A stretch of 64,000 nucleotides of DNA. It comes from Rhizobiales bacterium Ga0077537. GTDB lineage: Bacteria; Pseudomonadota; Alphaproteobacteria; Rhizobiales; Hyphomicrobiaceae. The DNA lies in the NCBI GenBank assembly GCA_001464955.1, contig LNEM01000030.1, positions 248,001 to 312,000 of the forward strand, given 5' to 3'. The notes beneath the pieces were generated by a model that was not told where the DNA came from, did no database searches, and was given only the letters and a program-made list of their open reading frames with translations. The position numbers and the translations under genes are program-made. Within the stretch, counting starts at the first letter, position 1. The number at the start of each line of letters is the position of its first letter. This document shows, piece after piece, positions 60,315 through 64,000 of this stretch.

Positions 60315-60572
60315 ATGCAGAACATCGCGTTGACCCATTCCAGCTCAGCGCCACTCTGGAAACGCTTGAACGGCGCGTGGCATCTCATCGTTGCGGGTGA
60401 GACAGTCGCCCGCCTCGACCGCAATCACGCCGACCGTTGCTGGCTCTCGCGCATCGACCGTCCAGACGAGGACGGCTGGAGCAGCGTTGACTTCCTTACG
60501 CTCAAGCATGGCAAGCAGTGCCTCCTAAACTGGTGGGCATCACGGCCTGACGTGACACAGCCGCGACAGTAA
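60315..60572 (+). CDS. Small hypothetical protein
   Basis: An 85-residue protein with strands and many Trp/His/Arg residues (APLWKRLNGAWHLIVAGETV, ADRCWLSRIDRPDEDGW). It starts 9 bp after the previous gene. It is the last gene before the 0.9-kb non-coding region with the putative oriT. Function unknown. Confidence 0.6.
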   Translation: MQNIALTHSSSAPLWKRLNGAWHLIVAGETVARLDRNHADRCWLSRIDRPDEDGWSSVDFLTLKHGKQCLLNWWASRPDVTQPRQ

Positions 60573-61353
60573 CGACGAACCCGCCACGGCAGGCCAGCGA
60601 CGACCGCCAGCCGCGCCGTGTCGGTTCGCGCACGGCTCTTGCCTCGAGCTGCGCGATGTGCGGGCGGTGCATTCCGTTCTGAGCTTGGGCGAATTGCATC
60701 GCTATCACCAAGCACGCATTGGGCGACATCGCGCCGCCGATGACGTGGCGTGAATGCCGCAACATGTGCGGCGGGAACGCTTCACATGTGCTGCGGCATG
60801 CATTGGGATTGCGCCGTGCTATCGCGGTGATGGCAATGGGATTGCATGCGCTCCAATCTTTCTCTCGATGATTCAGCCATGCGGCTTGCCGCAGCCATTC
60901 GTGCGATTGCGTGTTGCTATCGCAGAGATTGCCCGAAGCTTTCATGATGATGGCAGAGGCGGAGGCATGCCGCGTGGCGGGTGGGCAACGCCATCCCTCG
61001 CACCGCTTGCCAGTGTCGGGGCGCGCCCCCTCATCGAGAGGTGCCACGCGCCGCCTGTCGGGCTGGCGTATCGCGCCTTCGTCTGTGTCTCTTGCAGGAG
61101 GAACAGCGGGGCAGTGCGCGACTGAACAGGCGGGGCGCAAGCGACAGGTGGAGAATCAGCCTGAGCGCGTCTTAATCTTTTTTAACCAGTTGCCAGACTC
61201 ATGATTGCAGATATTTTTGCCTGTGCGACTCCCTGCCTCAAATAATTCAATTCGATAGCCCGCATCCATTCCGTTTTCGAAGCTTTTTCATTCTGCAATC
61301 TTTAAGCAAGCCTCTCCGATAATGTACGTTTTCAGGGCTGGGTAGCAAGCTAG
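60573..61353. other. Non-coding region left of the putative oriT
   Basis: No supportable gene is seen in these 780 bp. There are degenerate repeats with GCTATC(G/A)C and ATTGC cores at about 60699, 60818 and 60914, and the sequence becomes AT-rich from about 61190. It probably holds promoters and protein-binding sites of the relaxosome. Confidence 0.5.
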
Positions 61354-61395
61354 GGTTTCGTTTCACGAAACCGGCGACTGTGTCGCCCGCTTGTT
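61354..61395. other. oriT: Putative origin of transfer (oriT): hairpin and adjacent nick region
   Basis: A perfect inverted repeat GGTTTCGT-TTC-ACGAAACC (61354-61372) is followed by GGCGACTGTGTCGCCCGC, which itself can pair (GGCGAC/GTCGCC). The order hairpin, then AAACCGG, then a short spacer to a C-rich segment resembles RSF1010-type oriT. It lies 106 bp upstream of mobC and the relaxase gene, the standard site. The nick position is not known. Confidence 0.6.
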
Positions 61396-61477
61396 GGGGC
61401 TACGGGCTGACGCCCGAGCGCGCCCCAAACCCCCGGACGTTGCACTCGGCCCACACGCATTTTGAGAGGCGTCGAAG

Positions 61478-61834
61478 ATGGCTCGACCCAGAGCAACCAA
61501 GACGGTCCGCGACAAGCATGTGAGCTTCCGCCTCAGCGCGGAGGAGCACTTCAAGTTGATGGACAAGGCAGAAAAATCCGGCATGAGCGTCGGTGACTTC
61601 CTGCGCGCCCGTGCCCTGCAGGCGAGAAGACGCAAGGCGCGCGAGATCGAGGTGGCCGCACCGTTGCCCGGCGAGCTTGGCCTCGCGCAGCAGCTCCGCA
61701 AGATCGGTGTCAACGTCAACCAGATCGCCCATCACTGCAATCGCTTCCAGGTGCCGCCGCCGGCAGAGCTCGCGCCCTTGCTCGCCGAGATCCGTTCGCT
61801 ATTGAACACCGCCTGGTCACGCCCGCGCGAGTGA
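61478..61834 (+). CDS. mobC: MobC-like relaxosome accessory protein
   Basis: A 118-residue protein with an N-terminal ribbon-helix-helix (HVSFRLSAEEHFKLMDKAEK, SGMSVGDFLRARAL) and the C-terminal signature of mobilisation MobC proteins (GLAQQLRKIGVNVNQIAHHC). It should bind near oriT and help the relaxase open the DNA. The gene lies 4 bp before the relaxase gene. A GAGAGG precedes the ATG. Confidence 0.9.
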   Translation: MARPRATKTVRDKHVSFRLSAEEHFKLMDKAEKSGMSVGDFLRARALQARRRKAREIEVAAPLPGELGLAQQLRKIGVNVNQIAHHCNRFQVPPPAELAPLLAEIRSLLNTAWSRPRE

Positions 61835-61838
61835 CGCC

Positions 61839-63524
61839 ATGGTGCCCAACATCGCCAAGAGCGGATCGAGCTTTCGCGGTGCCGGCAAATACTACCTGCA
61901 CGACAAGGCCGCGGAACGTGACGGCGAGCGCAAACCCGAAACGCACGAGCGTGTGGCTTTCACATCGACGCGCAACTGCGTCAATGACGATCCCCATCGC
62001 GCTATCGACGAGATGTGGGCGACGGCCGCCGCGCAGACCGAGCTGAAGCGCGCGAGCGGGCTGTCGCTCGGCGGGCGCAAATGCACCGATCCCGTCAAGA
62101 CGATTTCGCTCAGCTGGCATCCCTCCGAGACGCCGACGCCCGAACAGATGATCGCTGCTGCCGACAGCTATCTCACCCGGATGGGCTGGAGCGAGCACCA
62201 AGCGCTCTATGTCGGTCACAACGACACTGCTCATGCCCACATCCACATCATCCTCAACCGCGTGCATCCCGAGACCGGCCGCGTGCTCGATGATCGCAAG
62301 GATTATCGCCGCGCGCAGGAATGGGCGCTCGATTACGAGAAGGAGCACGGTCGCATCTTCTGCGAGAAGCGGCTCGACTATGAGCGCGCGCCGCACGAGC
62401 GCCAGCATGCGCACGCCAACGACAACATTCCGCACGATGTCATCCTGCTGACCCGCCCGCAGGAGCAGCACTTCCAGCAGTCGGAAATTTCCCGCGAGGT
62501 GTTGGACCGGCTCGAGCGCGATCTTCTGAAAGCCGATCAGCGCGCCGAGCGCGAGGCCTGGTTCGCCGATGGCGCCCAGCTCTTCAAGGACACCCGCAAC
62601 ACCATCTGGCGCGAGGTGAAAAAAGAGTACCGCGAGGACTGGAAGCTGTTCTATGCCGAGAAGGCCGCGCGTGAGGAGGAGGCGCGGGAAGCATCATCGA
62701 GTGCGGTCGGGCGTGCGCTGTATTTTGCCAAGACCGGCGACTGGGAGAATGCGCGCGCCGCATTCAGTGATCGCGATGCGGTCATGCGCGTGGTGCGAGA
62801 GGAATTCTCCGAGCGGGCGCAGGCCTTGCGGACCGAACAGCGTGATGAGGTGCGCGAACGCCAGACGCTCGCCTGCGATGCCCTGCGGCTCGACCGTGAG
62901 GACGGTTACAAGGAACTGCTTGCGCGGCAAGCCGCAGATCGCGCCGAAATGCGCGAGCTTCATGCCAGCGGCGAACGCGCCGCCCACCTCGTCGCCCAGA
63001 CGCTCGATGTCCGCTCCGCCAACCAGAACGTCGATCCAACCGCCCGCACACCGGTTCCCGCCAACAGCAATGGCGAGCGCGATGCTGCCGCCGCCCGCGT
63101 CGGCAATGGGACCGATGTCCGCATCATCGATGGCGTGCCGGAGCTGATCGGCACCGCGCCCAAGACCGCCGAGCCGCTGGTCGCGCTCGAGATGCCGACA
63201 GTGGCGCCGGAGGAGCGTGACGCTGCGCAGATCCGTGACAACGCGCTGACCGGTGCTGCCGATCTCGGCGCCGGCATGATGGGCGGGGCAGCGAGCTATC
63301 TGGCCGATCAACTGGCCGAGGCCTTTGCGCCGACGCCGCCGGAGGTGCGTGAGGCGCAAGCCAAGGCAGCCGAACAGGCGCGTGAAGCGGCCGAGCAGGC
63401 CAAGCCCGCCAATCCGTATCTGCGCCATATTGGTGATGCCGAGCAGAAGGCGCGGGATGAACGCGAGCGTGAGGAGCGCGAGCGCTACTGGGACGATGCC
63501 CTGGAACGACGACGGGAACGGTAA
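61839..63524 (+). CDS. Relaxase/mobilisation nuclease (VirD2/MobA-like)
   Basis: A 561-residue protein that nicks oriT and leads the DNA strand into the recipient. The catalytic domain (first 200 residues) has Tyr18-Tyr19 (GAGKYYLHDKA) and the metal triad His132, His134 and His136 (AHAHIHIILNRVHP), matching the PF03432 relaxases. The remaining 350 residues are a long, charged, mostly helical tail ending in Ala/Glu/Arg repeats. It follows mobC by 4 bp. With the coupling protein encoded at 53265 it provides DNA processing for transfer. Confidence 0.92.
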   Translation: MVPNIAKSGSSFRGAGKYYLHDKAAERDGERKPETHERVAFTSTRNCVNDDPHRAIDEMWATAAAQTELKRASGLSLGGRKCTDPVKTISLSWHPSETPTPEQMIAAADSYLTRMGWSEHQALYVGHNDTAHAHIHIILNRVHPETGRVLDDRKDYRRAQEWALDYEKEHGRIFCEKRLDYERAPHERQHAHANDNIPHDVILLTRPQEQHFQQSEISREVLDRLERDLLKADQRAEREAWFADGAQLFKDTRNTIWREVKKEYREDWKLFYAEKAAREEEAREASSSAVGRALYFAKTGDWENARAAFSDRDAVMRVVREEFSERAQALRTEQRDEVRERQTLACDALRLDREDGYKELLARQAADRAEMRELHASGERAAHLVAQTLDVRSANQNVDPTARTPVPANSNGERDAAAARVGNGTDVRIIDGVPELIGTAPKTAEPLVALEMPTVAPEERDAAQIRDNALTGAADLGAGMMGGAASYLADQLAEAFAPTPPEVREAQAKAAEQAREAAEQAKPANPYLRHIGDAEQKARDEREREERERYWDDALERRRER

Positions 63525-63616
63525 CGGGCGCATCGGAAAGGCCGAGCCGAAGCACCCTCGAAACCCGGAAGGCCCAATCGGAAGATGGCTCGAGCCTGCG
63601 CAGGGCGCTCAAGGCC

Positions 63617-64000
63617 GTGCATGCCGCCGAACGCGATCTGTTATGGGCCGCACACCGCGCCGCGCTGTCGGCACTGTTGCAGCAGCTGGCGAGCGATGCC
63701 GCGCAAGCCATGGCCGGCAAGTCGCAAGCGATCAGCGCGCATCATGCCGCTCGCAGCGCAGCACTCGATCCATCGCTCACACCCGAAGCGAGAGCCGCTG
63801 CCATCGCCCGCATCCGCAGCGAGGAAGCCGCCGAACTTGCCGCCATGCTGCTCGAAGAAAACCGCCGCGCCGCTGCCATGCGCTCATCGCGCATCGCGTC
63901 CCTGAAGGTTGGCCATCGCCAGATGTCTTCGGCACAGCGCATGCGTCATCGCCGCGAGCGTGCTGCAATGTCGGTTGCTATGCGTAACCGGACAGGCCTC
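63617..64000 (+). CDS. Helical hypothetical protein, 3' end outside window
   Basis: A frame with no stop to the window end encodes a highly helical, Ala/Arg/Glu-rich protein (ERDLLWAAHRAALSALLQQL, SEEAAELAAMLLEENRRAAA). I place the start at GTG 63617, but the same frame is open further back into the end of the relaxase gene, and a competing ATG at 63496 opens a different frame; the true start is uncertain. It is probably cotranscribed with the relaxase gene. Function unknown. Confidence 0.6.
   Translation, partial: MHAAERDLLWAAHRAALSALLQQLASDAAQAMAGKSQAISAHHAARSAALDPSLTPEARAAAIARIRSEEAAELAAMLLEENRRAAAMRSSRIASLKVGHRQMSSAQRMRHRRERAAMSVAMRNRTGL

Larger units (their letters stand above)
38983..64000. 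mobile_element. Integrated plasmid-like conjugative/mobilisable element (left part; right end not in window)
   Basis: From the 3' end of tRNA-Leu(CAG) onward every recognisable gene is of plasmid or mobile-element type: a tyrosine integrase, RHH-ParA partition genes, RepA with an iteron origin, a coupling protein, VapBC, MobC and a relaxase. Gene order, many small ORFs and AT-rich patches contrast with the compact catabolic chromosome to the left. The left attachment site is inferred to lie in the tRNA 3' half (about 38983-39007). The matching direct repeat at the right end was not found in the window, so the element is longer than 25 kb. No type IV secretion channel genes are seen so far. 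Confidence 0.85.

Noticed and set aside
60502-61140. 212-codon minus-strand frame over the 60.6-61.1 kb gap
   Set aside because: Overlaps the end of the 60315 gene, has irregular composition with no hydrophobic pattern, and lacks a ribosome site; the region is better read as non-coding.
53265-64000. VirB/Trb type IV secretion genes
   Set aside because: None of the hallmark proteins (VirB4 ATPase, VirB10, VirB11, VirB6) is found; only the coupling protein and relaxosome genes are present in this window.

Overview
The window is high-GC DNA from an alphaproteobacterium. A Hyphomicrobiales-like (Rhizobiales-like) affiliation is an inference from gene content: an sdhCDA cluster, an iron-sulfur (6-4) photolyase of the Agrobacterium PhrB type, an NDUFA9-like Rossmann protein, arylmalonate-decarboxylase-like and SCP-x-thiolase/DUF35 genes, and a RepA/ParA/MobC/relaxase element of the kind seen in rhizobia and sphingomonads. 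The species cannot be named from the sequence.

Positions 1-38.9 kb are ordinary chromosome, rich in catabolism of organic and aromatic acids. In order: the end of an RND efflux fusion protein and its full-length pump (1-4.1 kb); an FeS photolyase and a lone boxC (benzoyl-CoA epoxidation pathway); a carbamoylase-type amidohydrolase with a Nudix hydrolase; a metallophosphoesterase; tRNA-Asn(GTT); an old yellow enzyme and a tyrosine phosphatase; a GntR regulator; a frameshifted secreted-protein gene (13.8-14.2 kb); an enolase-superfamily enzyme, acyl-CoA dehydrogenase, EamA exporter, M20 peptidase, amidase and MESH1-like HD hydrolase (14.3-21.5 kb). Next come sdhCDA without sdhB and with its own terminator (21.5-24.3 kb), a renalase-like FAD enzyme, a MaoC double-hotdog hydratase, and a three-subunit molybdenum hydroxylase in coxMSL order that lacks the CO-dehydrogenase signature (27.0-30.6 kb). 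The segment ends with a MoaD-like protein, PPK2, a lactonase-like metallohydrolase, Hsp20, a thiolase/DUF35 pair, a HAD phosphatase and the NDUFA9-like protein.

From tRNA-Leu(CAG) at 38.92-39.01 kb to the right edge lies an integrated, plasmid-like mobilisable or conjugative element of at least 25 kb whose right end is outside the window. It starts with a DUF6538-type tyrosine recombinase preceded by three tandem 13-bp repeats. It then carries a partition module (RHH protein plus ParA), a repeat-rich non-coding region, a RepA-family initiator and an iteron-type origin (seven GTGACGGTTTACCCC-like repeats, the last five spaced 22-23 bp). An AT-rich cargo patch (45.3-47.8 kb) follows, with a pentapeptide-repeat protein and two unrecognised proteins. 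Next come an operator array, an uncharacterised envelope module (coiled-coil membrane protein, membrane-anchored trypsin-like protease and two unknown membrane proteins), and a VirD4/TraG-like coupling protein without an obvious membrane anchor.

From 55.4 to 60.6 kb a mostly translationally coupled run of very small genes surrounds a solitary adenine-type DNA methyltransferase and a VapBC pair. A hairpin of oriT type follows at 61.35 kb, then mobC and a relaxase. I infer that the small-gene run is the leading region of conjugative transfer. No VirB/Trb secretion genes are present in the window; they may lie to the right. The most promising under-described parts are the small-gene leading region (including three tandem paralogues), the protease/membrane module, and the low-GC cargo patch.
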